DNA of 28,066 nucleotides from Calidifontimicrobium sp964618555 (GCA_964618555.1 CAZUBF010000032.1:1-28066); one strand, 5' to 3'; shown: positions 1-8,872, counted from the first letter of the stretch. A program made the numbers and translations. Notes: a model not told the origin generated them from the sequence alone.

Positions 1-529
1 CATTCCCGGCTACCAGGCGAGCTTCCCCGAGATCCACAAGGTGCCGATGATCTCGGGCCAGAGCGAGAAGTACCTCGCCGCCGCGCTGCAGGCGTACAGG
101 AAGGGCGAGCGCCGGCACCCGACGATGCGCGGCATCTCGGCGTCGCTGAGCGACAAGGACATCGCCGACCTCGCCGCCTACTACGCCGACCACGGCGCTG
201 CCAACCCCGAGGTGCCCGAGACGGCCGCGGCGGCGCCGGCGAAGGTGGCCGAACTGCTCACCAAGGGCGCGTGCGTGTCGTGCCACGGCGCGAACTTCAA
301 CAAGCCGATCGACGGCAGCTACCCGAAGATCGCCGGCCAGCACGCCGACTACCTGGCCGTCGCGCTGCGTGCCTACCGCACCACCGGCAACGCCAACGTC
401 GGGCGCGCCAACCCGGTCATGGCCGGCATGGTGCAGCAGTTCAGCAACGCCGAGCTGAAGGCGATGGCCGAGTACCTGGCGTCGCTGCCCGGCGACCTGC
501 GCACGGTGCCGCAGCCGCGTTTCCGCTGA
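1..529 (+). CDS. Cytochrome c4-like diheme cytochrome c, 5' end outside window
   Basis: Periplasmic electron-transfer protein, cut by the left window edge; the frame is open from base 2 to the TGA at 527-529. The visible part begins inside a first cytochrome c domain (after its heme motif), including an HPTM segment that may hold the axial Met. A second domain follows with a CVSCH heme-attachment motif (bases 272-286), a KIAGQHADYL segment and a candidate Met ligand in NPVMAGM. Two related domains in tandem, each with an A-L-x-A-Y-R helix and an A-x-Y-x-A/D C-terminal helix, are typical of c4 cytochromes that pass electrons to terminal oxidases. The in-frame GTG at 41 is not the start because homology continues upstream. 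A terminator follows immediately. The c4 subtype is inferred, since the first heme motif is not in view. Confidence 0.88.
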   Translation, partial: IPGYQASFPEIHKVPMISGQSEKYLAAALQAYRKGERRHPTMRGISASLSDKDIADLAAYYADHGAANPEVPETAAAAPAKVAELLTKGACVSCHGANFNKPIDGSYPKIAGQHADYLAVALRAYRTTGNANVGRANPVMAGMVQQFSNAELKAMAEYLASLPGDLRTVPQPRFR

Positions 530-546
530 CCTCGCACCGACCCCGC

Positions 547-573
547 ACGAAGCCGCCCCCCGGGCGGCTTCGT
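547..573 (+). terminator. Rho-independent-like terminator after the cytochrome gene
   Basis: A 12-bp perfect hairpin (arms 547-558 and 562-573, 3-nt loop) lies 17 bp after the cytochrome stop codon. It is followed by CGTTCCT, a weak T-containing tail. Position and stem strength support transcription termination before the next gene. Confidence 0.75.
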
Positions 574-635
574 CGTTCCTGGCCGCCGCGGCTGTGCCAA
601 CATCGCGCCGCACGAACTCCGACGACGAGGCCACG

Positions 636-827
636 ATGATCGAACTGACGCTGCCGACCATGACCTGCGGGCACTGCGTGAAGACCGTCACCGAGACGAT
701 CCGCCGCGTCGATGCCCAGGCGCAGGTGACCATCGACCTGGCGACCCACCTTGTGCGCATCGAGACCACACAGCCCGCCGAGCCCTTCCGCGCCGCGCTG
801 GCCGAGGAGGGCTACGCGCCGGGTTGA
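636..827 (+). CDS. Small heavy-metal-associated (HMA) domain protein
   Basis: A 63-residue stand-alone HMA domain with the metal-binding MTCGHC motif (Cys11 and Cys14) near the N-terminus. Such proteins are soluble copper or other soft-metal chaperones (CopZ/MerP-like fold), handing metal to P-type ATPases or cuproproteins in the cytoplasm. There is no signal peptide. The ATG at 636 is preferred over an upstream in-frame ATG at 594, because 636 has a purine-rich GACGAGG sequence 5 bp upstream and yields a protein starting right at the first beta strand (MIELTLPTM). No metal ATPase is in the window; the only possible functional link nearby is the upstream cytochrome c. Metal specificity cannot be read from the sequence. 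Confidence 0.88.
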   Translation: MIELTLPTMTCGHCVKTVTETIRRVDAQAQVTIDLATHLVRIETTQPAEPFRAALAEEGYAPG

Positions 828-963
828 CCGAGGCACGCTCGGAGCGCCTCCGGCCCGGCCCGGCCTGCCGCGTCGGCGATGCCGGCCACGGGTTTGCCCC
901 GCCGGCACGATCCGGGCGCTTGCCTACACTCGCCGCCGTGCCATGCCTGCCGCGAGGGCCGCG

Positions 964-2559
964 ATGAAGACGCTCGAGTTCCTGCGACCGCTGCTCTGGC
1001 TCGCCGGGCTGTGCGCGGCCCTGTGGGCGGCGCCCGCCGCCGCGCAGACGCTGCGCTGGGCCAGCCAGGGCGACCCGCAGACCATGGACCCGCACTCGCA
1101 GAACGAGTCCATGACGAACATGATGAACGGCCAGGTCTACGAGCGGCTGGTACGCCGCGACCGGCAGCTCAACATCGTGCCCAGCCTGGCCACCGAGTGG
1201 CAGCAGGTCGGCCCGCTGCTGTGGCGCTTCAAGCTGCGCCCCGGGGTGAAGTTCCACGACGGCAGCGGCTTCGGCGCCGACGACGTCGTGTACTCGGTGC
1301 AGCGCGCGCAGGCGCCGACCTCGCAGATCGCCAACTACGCCAGCGGCGTCGGCCGGCCGGTGAAGGTCGACGACCTGACGGTCGAGTTCCACCTGGACAA
1401 GGTCAACCCGATCTTCCTGCAGCACCTCGACGCGCTGTGGATGATGAGCAAGTCGTGGTCCGAGAAGCACGGCGTGACGCGCCCGCTCGACTTCAAGAAC
1501 AAGGAGGAGAGCCACGCGTCGCTGCACGCCAACGGCACCGGACCGTACCTGCTCGTCAGCCGCCAGCCCGGCATCCGCACCACCTACCGGCGCCACCCCG
1601 CCTGGTGGGACCGGCACGAGGGCAACGTGCAGGAGATCGTATTCACGCCGATCGCCAACGACGCGACGCGGCTGGCGGCGCTGGTGTCGGGCGAAATCGA
1701 CTTCGTGCTCGACCCGGCGCCGCGCGACGTGCCGCGGCTGCGCGCCACGCCGGGCGTGAAGGTGATTGATGGGCCGGAGAACCGCATCGTCTTCATCGGC
1801 ATGGACCAGCACCGCGACGAACTGCTGCACGGCAGCGTCAAGGATCGCAACCCGTTCAAGGACGTGCGCGTGCGCCGCGCGCTGTACCACGCGGTCGACG
1901 TCGAGACGATGCGCACGCGGCTGATGAACGGCCAGAGCCAGCCCACCGGCGGGCTCACGCCGTCGCCGCTGGGCAGCTACCAAGACGCCGACATCGAGAA
2001 GCGCCTGCCGCACGACCCGGCGCTGGCGCGCCGGCTGCTGGCCGAGGCCGGCTATCCGAACGGCTTCGAGGTCACGCTCGACTGCCCGAACAACCGCTAC
2101 GTCAACGACGAGGAGATCTGCATCGCGCTGGCCGGCATGTGGGCGCAGATCGGCGTGCGCGTGCGCGTCAACGCGATGCCGCGCGCGACCTACTTCCCGA
2201 AGCTCGAGAAGTTCGACACCAGCCTGTACATGCTCGGCTGGGGCGGCGCGGTGACCGACGCCGAGACGACGCTGACGCCGGTGATGCGCAACCCCGGCGA
2301 CAAGGGCGTGGGCGCCTACAACTACGGCCGCTCGCGCAACGACCGGTTCGACGCACTGGCCGCCGCGTCGAGCGTGGAGGCCGACCCGGCCAGGCGCGAG
2401 CAGCTCGTGAAGGCGGCGCTGCGCGAGTTCAAGGAGCAGGTGCACGCCATCCCGCTGCACCGGCAGGTGATCCCGTGGGCCGCGCGCACGCACGTCGACG
2501 TCGTGCACCGCGCCGACAACTGGTTCGAGGTGCACTGGGTGCACCTGCGGCCGCGCTGA
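964..2559 (+). CDS. ABC transporter substrate-binding protein, family 5 (oligopeptide/dipeptide type)
   Basis: A 531-residue periplasmic solute-binding protein of the SBP_bac_5 (DppA/OppA) family. Residues 1-28 form a signal peptide (hydrophobic WLAGLCAALWAAPAAA, cleavage likely after AAA). The mature N-terminus TLRWASQGDPQTMDPHS is the family signature, followed by NGQVYERLV, LRPGVKFHDG, DDVVYSVQRA and a GTGPYLL segment, all in canonical order; the C-terminus has the AIPLHRQVIPWAAR region. The length is normal. The ATG at 964 is chosen because a GAGG lies about 9 bp upstream and the signal peptide begins there; an in-frame ATG at 943 has no ribosome-binding site. No permease or ATPase genes adjoin, so it is an orphan binding protein. 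The ligand (peptide, or another solute such as nickel or glutathione) is not predictable. Confidence 0.93.
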   Translation: MKTLEFLRPLLWLAGLCAALWAAPAAAQTLRWASQGDPQTMDPHSQNESMTNMMNGQVYERLVRRDRQLNIVPSLATEWQQVGPLLWRFKLRPGVKFHDGSGFGADDVVYSVQRAQAPTSQIANYASGVGRPVKVDDLTVEFHLDKVNPIFLQHLDALWMMSKSWSEKHGVTRPLDFKNKEESHASLHANGTGPYLLVSRQPGIRTTYRRHPAWWDRHEGNVQEIVFTPIANDATRLAALVSGEIDFVLDPAPRDVPRLRATPGVKVIDGPENRIVFIGMDQHRDELLHGSVKDRNPFKDVRVRRALYHAVDVETMRTRLMNGQSQPTGGLTPSPLGSYQDADIEKRLPHDPALARRLLAEAGYPNGFEVTLDCPNNRYVNDEEICIALAGMWAQIGVRVRVNAMPRATYFPKLEKFDTSLYMLGWGGAVTDAETTLTPVMRNPGDKGVGAYNYGRSRNDRFDALAAASSVEADPARREQLVKAALREFKEQVHAIPLHRQVIPWAARTHVDVVHRADNWFEVHWVHLRPR

Positions 2560-2575
2560 GCGGCACGCCGCCGCC

Positions 2576-4273
2576 TCAGCCGAAGTACGCCTTGCGCACG
2601 TACTGGTCGACCATCCGCTCGGTGTTGAAGAACGACCCGTTGAGCGCGATGGCGTGCTTCATCACGTCGACGTAGCGGTCGCGGTCGCGGTAGTACAGCG
2701 GCAGGATCTCGTTCTCGAGCTTGTTGTACAGCGCCGCGGCGTCGGCGGCGCGGTCCTCGCCGACGACGCTGGGGTGGCCGTTGTCGATGGCCCAGCCGGT
2801 GACGCCCTCGATGCAACCCTCCATCCACCAGCCGTCGAGCACCGACAGCTGCGGCACGCCGTTCATCGCCGCCTTCATGCCGCTGGTGCCCGAGGCCTCG
2901 AGCGGCGGCAGCGGCGTGTTCAGCCACAGGTCGACGCCCGAGACCATGAGCCGCGCGAGCGCCATGTCGTAGTCCTCGAGCCAGACCACCTCGAGCTTGC
3001 CGCGCAGCGCGGCGATGTGCTCGAAGACGCGGCGGATCAGGTCCTTGCCGCCGCCGTCGCGCGGGTGCGCCTTGCCGGCGTAGACGATCTGGATCGGCCC
3101 GGCGGCGTGGTGCAGCGCGAGCAGGCGCTGCAGGTCGTGGAACAGCAGGTCGGGGCGCTTGTACGGCGTCGCGCGGCGCGCGAAGCCGAGCGTGAACACG
3201 TTGGCGAACAGCCCGGCGCCGGTGCGCGCGTTGACTTCGGCCACCAGCGCCTCCTTGGCCTGCTGGTGCGCGGCCCACAGCGCCTGGCGCGGGATGCCCA
3301 GCGCGTAGCGCAGGCTGGCGTTGTCGTCGCGCCAGGCGGTGATGTGCCGGTCGAACAGCGCCTGCAGCGGCGGCGCGGTCCAGAAGCCGGCGTGCACGCC
3401 GTTGGTGATCGAGTCGACCTTGTACTGCGTGAACATCTGACGCGACACCTCGCCGTGGCGCTTGGCCACGCCGTTGACGTAGTGGCTGTTGTCCAGCGCG
3501 AGGTAGGTCATGTTCAGCTTGCCGTCCAGGCAGAACTCGATGGCACTGCGGTCGTAGGCGTGGCCGTAGCAGGTCAGCACCTCGCGCAGCAGGTGCAGCG
3601 GGTACTGGTCGTGGCCGGCCGGCACCGGCGTGTGCGTGGTGAACACGCACAGCGGGCGCACCGCCTCCGACAGGTCGCGCGTGACCTCGGTCTGGCCGCG
3701 GCGCAGCATCTCCTCGTGGCCGAGCTCGAGCACCAGCAGCGCCGCGTGCCCCTCGTTCATGTGGAAGCGCGTCAGCCCGTCGTAGCCGAGCGCGCGCAGC
3801 ATGCGCACGCCGCCGATGCCCAGCACGATCTCCTGGCGCAGCCGGTAGCGCTCGTCGCCGCCGTACAGGTGGTCGGTGATGCGCCGGTCGTCGTCGGCGT
3901 TGTCGGGCAGGTCGGCGTCGAGCAGCAGCACCGGCACCGCGTGAGCGCCATGGCCCTGGATCTCGTCGCGCCAGGCGCGCAGCAGCACGTCGCGCCCGGC
4001 GATGTTCACGCGCACGCGCGCCGGCATCTCGGTCAGCGCGTCCTCGGGACGCCAGGTCCAGGGTTCCTCGCGCTGCTGGCCGGAAGCGTCGAGCCGCTGG
4101 CGGAAGTAGCCCTGGCGGTGCACCAGCGACACCGCGACCATCGGCACCCCGCCGTCGGCGGCCGAGCGGATCGTGTCGCCGGCGAGCACGCCCAGGCCGC
4201 CGCTGTAGGTGGGCAGCGCGTCGGCCAGCGCGATCTCCATCGAGAAGTAGGCGATGCGGGTGTTGGCGGGCAT
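2576..4273 (-). CDS. glgP: Alpha-glucan phosphorylase (GT35, short form)
   Basis: A 565-residue cytoplasmic alpha-glucan phosphorylase that releases glucose-1-phosphate from glycogen or maltodextrins with pyridoxal phosphate (PLP). Visible family motifs: IAYFSMEIALADALPTYSGG at the N-terminus, GYDGLTRFHMNEGHAA, VFTTHTPVPAGHD, ITNGVHAGFWTAP, ATPYKRPDLL, and the PLP-lysine motif EASGTSGMKAAMNG (Lys about residue 467). It lacks an N-terminal DUF3417 domain and is clearly shorter than the ~800-residue E. coli enzymes. It lies 56 bp after the response-regulator gene on the same strand, so it is probably the third gene of a kinase-regulator-phosphorylase operon, which suggests that glucan mobilisation is under two-component control. 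It ends 16 bp from the convergent substrate-binding protein gene. The ATG at 4273 is the natural start for the conserved N-terminus. Confidence 0.93.
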   Translation of the reverse strand: MPANTRIAYFSMEIALADALPTYSGGLGVLAGDTIRSAADGGVPMVAVSLVHRQGYFRQRLDASGQQREEPWTWRPEDALTEMPARVRVNIAGRDVLLRAWRDEIQGHGAHAVPVLLLDADLPDNADDDRRITDHLYGGDERYRLRQEIVLGIGGVRMLRALGYDGLTRFHMNEGHAALLVLELGHEEMLRRGQTEVTRDLSEAVRPLCVFTTHTPVPAGHDQYPLHLLREVLTCYGHAYDRSAIEFCLDGKLNMTYLALDNSHYVNGVAKRHGEVSRQMFTQYKVDSITNGVHAGFWTAPPLQALFDRHITAWRDDNASLRYALGIPRQALWAAHQQAKEALVAEVNARTGAGLFANVFTLGFARRATPYKRPDLLFHDLQRLLALHHAAGPIQIVYAGKAHPRDGGGKDLIRRVFEHIAALRGKLEVVWLEDYDMALARLMVSGVDLWLNTPLPPLEASGTSGMKAAMNGVPQLSVLDGWWMEGCIEGVTGWAIDNGHPSVVGEDRAADAAALYNKLENEILPLYYRDRDRYVDVMKHAIALNGSFFNTERMVDQYVRKAYFG

Positions 4274-4310
4274 GATCCGGTGGCGTTCGGCGCCGTCGCG
4301 ACTCTAACCC

Positions 4311-4331
4311 GAGCGCCGGTGCGTGGCGCTC
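4311..4331 (-). terminator. Weak hairpin between response regulator and glgP
   Basis: Inverted repeat GAGCGCC / GGCGCTC with a 7-nt loop, overlapping the stop codon of the response-regulator gene. There is no T-run, so it may be an attenuator, an mRNA-processing stem or a partial terminator that sets the glgP level relative to the regulator. Functional role is inference. Confidence 0.3.
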
Positions 4332-4974
4332 AATCCTCGGCGGCGTCGAGCAGCCCTTCGCGGATGGCCCAGCGCACCACCGCGGCGATGTCGGCCAGGC
4401 CGAGCTTGGCCATGAGCCGGCTGCGGTACGTGTCGACCGTCTTCGGCGACAGGTGCAACGCCTCGCCGATCGCCGCGCTGGACGCGCCTCTGGCGACCAG
4501 CAGCAGCACCTGCCGTTCGCGCGGCGACAGCGCATCGAGCGAACTCGCCGCCGGCGTGTCGCCCGTCAGCACGCTCGCCGCGAACTCCGCCGCCTGTGGC
4601 GAGAGGTATCGCCGACCGGCCTCGACGGCGTCGATGGCCTGCAGCAGCTCCGCGCTCGGCGAGCCCTTGAGCAGGTAGGCGCAGGCGCCGTGGCGCATCG
4701 CTTCGGCGACGTGGCGAGGCTGGTCGGACATGGTCAGCACGATCGCTCGCACCGGCAGCTGCCGCCGCTGCAACTCGGCCAGCAGCTCGAACCCAGAGCG
4801 CTGCCCCAGGCGCAGGTCGACCACGACGATGTCCGGGCGCAGCCGCGCCAGCTCGGACAACGCAGGCGTCGGCCCGGCGGCTTCGCCGACGATCGAGTGC
4901 CCCCCCGCCTCGAGCACGAGGCGCAGGCCGTCGCGCACGATCGCGTGGTCATCGATCAGGTAGATGCGGCTCAT
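4330..4974 (-). CDS. NarL/FixJ-type response regulator (receiver + LuxR HTH)
   Basis: A 214-residue cytoplasmic DNA-binding response regulator. The receiver domain (residues 1-118) starts MSRIYLIDDHAIVRDGLRLV, with the acidic pocket DD and the phospho-acceptor Asp in DIVVVDLRLG, followed by VLTMSD and a conserved Lys in YLLKGS. A LuxR-type HTH follows (about 145-205): LSPRERQVLLLVARGASSAAIGEALHLSPKTVDTYR. It is the cognate partner of the upstream histidine kinase: its ATG at 4974 lies 26 bp inside the 3' end of the kinase gene, so the two are translationally linked. A longer upstream reading to 5127 is only antisense-like extension inside the kinase gene. The obvious candidate target is its own operon including glgP; no operator was identified. 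Confidence 0.94.
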   Translation of the reverse strand: MSRIYLIDDHAIVRDGLRLVLEAGGHSIVGEAAGPTPALSELARLRPDIVVVDLRLGQRSGFELLAELQRRQLPVRAIVLTMSDQPRHVAEAMRHGACAYLLKGSPSAELLQAIDAVEAGRRYLSPQAAEFAASVLTGDTPAASSLDALSPRERQVLLLVARGASSAAIGEALHLSPKTVDTYRSRLMAKLGLADIAAVVRWAIREGLLDAAED

Positions 4975-7900
4975 CGGCGGGCATCCACTGCAGTGCCACG
5001 ATGGTGCCACGCCCGGCGCTGCTGTGCACGTGCAGCGACGCGCCGATCGCCATCGCGCGCTCACGCATGCCGACCATGCCCAGGTGCCCGGGGCGGCCGG
5101 CGTGCAGCGGTGGTGCGCCGCCGACACCGTCGTCGCGAACGGCCAGCCGCAGCTCGCCGTCGTCGCCGTCGAGCTGCACGACGACGGTCGACGCTTCGGC
5201 GTGCTGTAGCGCGTTGACCAGCGCCTCGCGGGCGATCATGAAGGCGGCGTACTCGACGTCGGCGGGCCAGCGTTGCTCGGCCAGCCGTGCCGGCGCTTCG
5301 AGGCGCAGCGTCGGGCGGCCCTCGAACGGGCGCTGGCGCTGCAGTTCGTTGTCCAGCGCCGGCGCCAGACCGTGGTCGTCGAGCAGCGGCGGGCGCAGTT
5401 CGCCGAGCACGCCGCGGATCTGGCGGTTCGCCGTCTCGACCAGCACGTCCAGTCGCTCGCGCTGTCTCGCAGCCAGCGGGTCGGCCAGCGCCGGCAGGGC
5501 CTCCCAGTGCAGGCGAAGCGCGGTCAGCGTCTGGCCGAGTTCGTCGTGCAGGGTCTGCGCCAGGCGCCGCGTGGTCTGCTTCTCCTGCGCCAGCAGCCGC
5601 CGCGCGAGCTGCACCAGCTCGCTGCGCGTGGCCTCGAGCGCGCGCTCGTGCGCGGCGCGCTCGGTCACGTCGCGCAGGATCGCCGTGAGCACGGGCTGCC
5701 CGTGCACGACGGCCTGCGAGATCGACGCCTCCAGCTCGATCGGGCGTCCGTCGGCGGCGCGACCCTGCACCCGGCCCGAGGCCATCGGGCGCTGCGGGAC
5801 GCCGGAGCGCACGAAGGCGTCGATCTGCGCCTGGTGCCCGAGCCGGGCGGGCTCGGGCAGCAGCTGCTGCACGGGCTGGCCCAGCACCCGGGCGGCGGGC
5901 ACCCCGAAGATGCGCTCGGCGGCCGGGTTGAACAGCGTCACACCCCCGGACGCGTCGACCGAGACGATGGCGTCGCTGGCGCCGCCGACGACCGCCGACA
6001 GCCTCGCCTGGCTGTCGGCCAGCGCCTGCTCGGCCTGGTGGCGCTCGGTGACGTCGACGTAGGTCAGCACTGCACCGGCAAAGCCGCCTTCGCCGTCGCG
6101 CAGCGGCAGTGCGTTGACCGACGCGATGCGGCGCTGACCGTCGCGGCGCTCGACGCCGATGATCAGGCCGCGCACCTCGCTGCGGCCGTGGCGCAGCTGT
6201 TCGAAGGGGTGGTCGCACAGCGGGAAGTCGCCGCCTTCGGGCTGCACGCGACGCCACGATACCTGGTCGTACCGGCGGCCGAGCAGATCGGGCATCGTCA
6301 CGCCGAGGATGTGCAGCGCCGCGCGGTTGGCCAGGGTGTAGCGGCCCTCGGCGTCGATCATCACCAAGCCCTCGGCCATCGTCTGGACGACGCGCTCGAG
6401 CTGCTCGCGGCTGTCGCGCAGCGCCAGCTCGGCCTGCTTGCGCGCGGTGACGTCCATGCCGACGCCGACCAGCCGCCGCGCGCCGCCGTCGCCGTGCAGC
6501 GCGCGGCCGTACGCGGCGTGCCAGCGCACCGTCTGCGCCTGCGCGATGCGGAACTCGGTGCGCAAGGGCACGTCCTCGTGCAGCGCGGCGCGCAGCGCCT
6601 CGCGCACCGCCTCGCGGTCGTCGGCGTGGATCAGCTCGAACATCGCGTCGACGGTGCGCGGCAGCCGCTCGCGCTCGACGCCGAACAGGTCTTCGTAGCC
6701 GGGCCACCAGGTCACGCCCGGCGCGCCGCCACCGCCGTCGATCTCCCAGGTGCCGACATGCGCGGCCTCGATGGCCAGGCGCAGGTGGGCTTCGCTGCGC
6801 TCGAGCGCGCGATACAGCTCGCGCTGCTCGCTGAGGTCGCGCAGGATCATCCCGTAGCGTGCCGAGCCCGGCGCGAGCCCGAGGGCGTAGATCGAACCCT
6901 CGAACCAGCGCGGGGCCCGGCCGGCGACGCCGACCGACGCCGCCACCGCGCAGCGCCCGGCACGCAGCGCGTGCGCGAGCCAGCTGCCGGTCACGTCGTC
7001 GGCGCAGCCGAGCAGTGCGCCCACCGGGCGGCCGATCGCGTCGGCGGCCGCGTGGCCGGTCAGCCGCTCGGCGCCTCGGCTCCACTCGAGCACCCGGCCT
7101 TCATGGTCCAGCGTCGCGAGCAAGGTGTCGACCGCGGCATTGGCCAGCGCGCGCAGCCGCCCGGCCATGGCGTCGGCGCGGGCGCGCGCGAGATGCTCGG
7201 CGCGGATGTCCTGCACCACCGCGATCGCGCCGTCGACGCGGCCCTCGGCGCCCGTCATCGGAACGAGTTGCCACTGCACGGCGACGCGGCTGCCGTCGGG
7301 ACGCAGCGCGTCGAATCGCGCAGCCACCTCGCCGGGAGGGTCGGCGAGCTGTCCGAACAAGCGCAGGAATTCGCCGCGCTCGGCGGCATCGAACAGGAAC
7401 TCGGCGGCGATGCGCCCGCGCACCTGGTCGGTGGTCCAGCCGAGCAGCCGCGTGTAGCTGGGGTTGAGGTACTCGACGCGCAGGTCGCGGTCGACCAGCG
7501 CGACGCCGACCGGCAGGTGGTCGATCACGCGCTTGAGGTCGCGTGCGCCGCGCGCCAGCCGGTTCAACAGCGCTTCGGGTCCCGTCAGGGCCGGCGCCGC
7601 GGCCAGCTCGCGCGCGATGGCGTCGACGCCTTCGGCCATCGACGGTGGTGGCGGCGTCGCACGCAGTTGCGCCAGCGCGTGGTCGAGCGCCTGCCCCCAG
7701 GGGCGCAGGACGCGCAGCGCCAGCAGGTAGCCGAGCAGACCCAGCGCCAGTGCCGCGGGCACCGACCACAGCAGCACCGATCGCATCACCCGGTGTGCGG
7801 GCTGCAGTGCCGCGTCGCGTTCTTGCAGCACGAGCACCTGCCAGGGAAGCGACGTCGCGGCGCTGCCGCCGACGTCGCGCCGTGCCGCGAAGTAGCGCCG

Positions 7901-8680
7901 CCCGTCGGCGTCCTGCACGCCCTGGCCTGCGAACGCCCAGGGCTGGAGCCCGCGCGGCGGGGCGGCACCCAGCACGGGCTGGCCGTCGGCACGCGACAGC
8001 ATGTAGGCGTGCAGGCCGAGTTCGCGCGCGGCATCGGTGGCGCCGGTGGCCACCTCGAGCAGATCCTCGACCCACGCGGCATCCAGGTGCGCGACGAGCA
8101 CGCCGGCCAGTCGGCCCTGAGCATCTCGCACCGGCTCGCCGATGCCGAGCAGTTGCATTGCGCTCTGGCCTGTGGCTTCGTGCCCGGGCGCCAGCTGCGC
8201 CGGCGCGGCCGCGATGCCGATCCAGCGGTCGTGCCTGGCGTGCTCGAAGGCGGGCTGGCCGACGAGCGATTGGCCTTCCAGCCGGCCCTGCGTGGCAGCG
8301 ATGACGCGGCCGTCGGGGCTGGCCAGGCCGATCCACACGAAGCGCGGCATGCGATCGACCAGCAGCCCGAGCTCGGCGCGAACGCCGGACGGCGACCCGG
8401 TGTGCGCGAGCTGCGGTGCGCGCGCGAGCAGCTGCACCTCGACTTGCGCGGCGTCGAGCACCTCGCCGAGCGCCTGGGCCAGCGTCGCGGCGCGGTGCTC
8501 GACGCGCAGGTGCGTGCGCTGGGACAGGTCGGCAACCAGGCGCGTCTGCGTGATCGCCAGCGCCAATGCCGTCGTCACGAGCACGGCCAGCGCGGGCAGC
8601 AGCGCGTAGCGCACCGGCAACGCCCAGCGTGCGGGCGTCGCCGACGGCCGCTCGTGCAGGTCCGGGGCAGCGTCGTTCAT
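4949..8680 (-). CDS. Membrane PAS-rich sensor histidine kinase (NarX/HisKA_3 type)
   Basis: A 1243-residue inner-membrane kinase. Transmembrane segment 1 is at about 24-45 and segment 2 at about 300-321, enclosing a periplasmic Cache/CHASE-like sensor region of about 250 residues. Five PAS domains follow, starting near residues 383 (VIDHLPVGVALVDRD), 517, 630 (IEAAHVGTWEID), 765 (MAEGLVMIDAEGRYTLANRA) and 893 (ASDAIVSVDASGG). The transmitter is the HisKA_3 type: LAQTLHDELGQTLTALRLH with the phospho-His near residue 1045, then an HATPase domain (REALVNALQHAEA, DDGVGG, GHLGMVGMRERA). It should phosphorylate the overlapping NarL-type regulator. The ATG at 8680 is preferred because the transmembrane helix follows directly; no strong Shine-Dalgarno is visible. 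The signal is unknown. Five PAS domains make it unusually modular for a NarX-type kinase. Confidence 0.93.
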   Translation of the reverse strand: MNDAAPDLHERPSATPARWALPVRYALLPALAVLVTTALALAITQTRLVADLSQRTHLRVEHRAATLAQALGEVLDAAQVEVQLLARAPQLAHTGSPSGVRAELGLLVDRMPRFVWIGLASPDGRVIAATQGRLEGQSLVGQPAFEHARHDRWIGIAAAPAQLAPGHEATGQSAMQLLGIGEPVRDAQGRLAGVLVAHLDAAWVEDLLEVATGATDAARELGLHAYMLSRADGQPVLGAAPPRGLQPWAFAGQGVQDADGRRYFAARRDVGGSAATSLPWQVLVLQERDAALQPAHRVMRSVLLWSVPAALALGLLGYLLALRVLRPWGQALDHALAQLRATPPPPSMAEGVDAIARELAAAPALTGPEALLNRLARGARDLKRVIDHLPVGVALVDRDLRVEYLNPSYTRLLGWTTDQVRGRIAAEFLFDAAERGEFLRLFGQLADPPGEVAARFDALRPDGSRVAVQWQLVPMTGAEGRVDGAIAVVQDIRAEHLARARADAMAGRLRALANAAVDTLLATLDHEGRVLEWSRGAERLTGHAAADAIGRPVGALLGCADDVTGSWLAHALRAGRCAVAASVGVAGRAPRWFEGSIYALGLAPGSARYGMILRDLSEQRELYRALERSEAHLRLAIEAAHVGTWEIDGGGGAPGVTWWPGYEDLFGVERERLPRTVDAMFELIHADDREAVREALRAALHEDVPLRTEFRIAQAQTVRWHAAYGRALHGDGGARRLVGVGMDVTARKQAELALRDSREQLERVVQTMAEGLVMIDAEGRYTLANRAALHILGVTMPDLLGRRYDQVSWRRVQPEGGDFPLCDHPFEQLRHGRSEVRGLIIGVERRDGQRRIASVNALPLRDGEGGFAGAVLTYVDVTERHQAEQALADSQARLSAVVGGASDAIVSVDASGGVTLFNPAAERIFGVPAARVLGQPVQQLLPEPARLGHQAQIDAFVRSGVPQRPMASGRVQGRAADGRPIELEASISQAVVHGQPVLTAILRDVTERAAHERALEATRSELVQLARRLLAQEKQTTRRLAQTLHDELGQTLTALRLHWEALPALADPLAARQRERLDVLVETANRQIRGVLGELRPPLLDDHGLAPALDNELQRQRPFEGRPTLRLEAPARLAEQRWPADVEYAAFMIAREALVNALQHAEASTVVVQLDGDDGELRLAVRDDGVGGAPPLHAGRPGHLGMVGMRERAMAIGASLHVHSSAGRGTIVALQWMPADEPHLPDR

Positions 8681-8872
8681 GGCCACGGCGTCGGGTGAGC
8701 GTTGGATGCGGACATGGCCCGACAAGGTGCATCTCGCGCAGCGTCGGGCCGTGTAGGGGATTCTTGATGGATGCGGTGCGGGAGGCCTTGATGCCGGGTG
8801 CCTGAAGGTTGAGCGCGCGCGTGCGCGGTCGATCATGTCCGCAACTGCCCTCACCTGAACCTGGACCGCACG
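8681..8872. promoter_or_regulatory. Divergent control region between two signalling operons
   Basis: This 192-bp region drives the kinase-regulator-glgP genes leftward and the HD-GYP genes rightward. Perfect 10-bp inverted copies, TGCGGACATG (8707-8716) and CATGTCCGCA (8834-8843), sit 26-29 bp before each start codon. Each is followed at nearly the same distance by CTCACC(C/T)GA, so both leaders look alike. A second dyad has 12-bp arms (8712-8723 and 8743-8754, 11 of 12 pairs matching) with centres 31 bp apart. These are candidate sites for a regulator shared by both operons. No convincing sigma-70 boxes were recognised. Confidence 0.5.

Noticed and set aside
594..635. Upstream ATG start for the HMA protein
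   Set aside because: It would add 14 residues outside the domain, while the ATG at 636 has a purine-rich ribosome-binding site and begins at the first strand.
5273..8698. 1141-codon plus-strand frame antisense to the PAS kinase
   Set aside because: Exact shadow of the kinase gene, with the Arg/Gln/Ala/His-rich composition expected from antisense reading; no domains.
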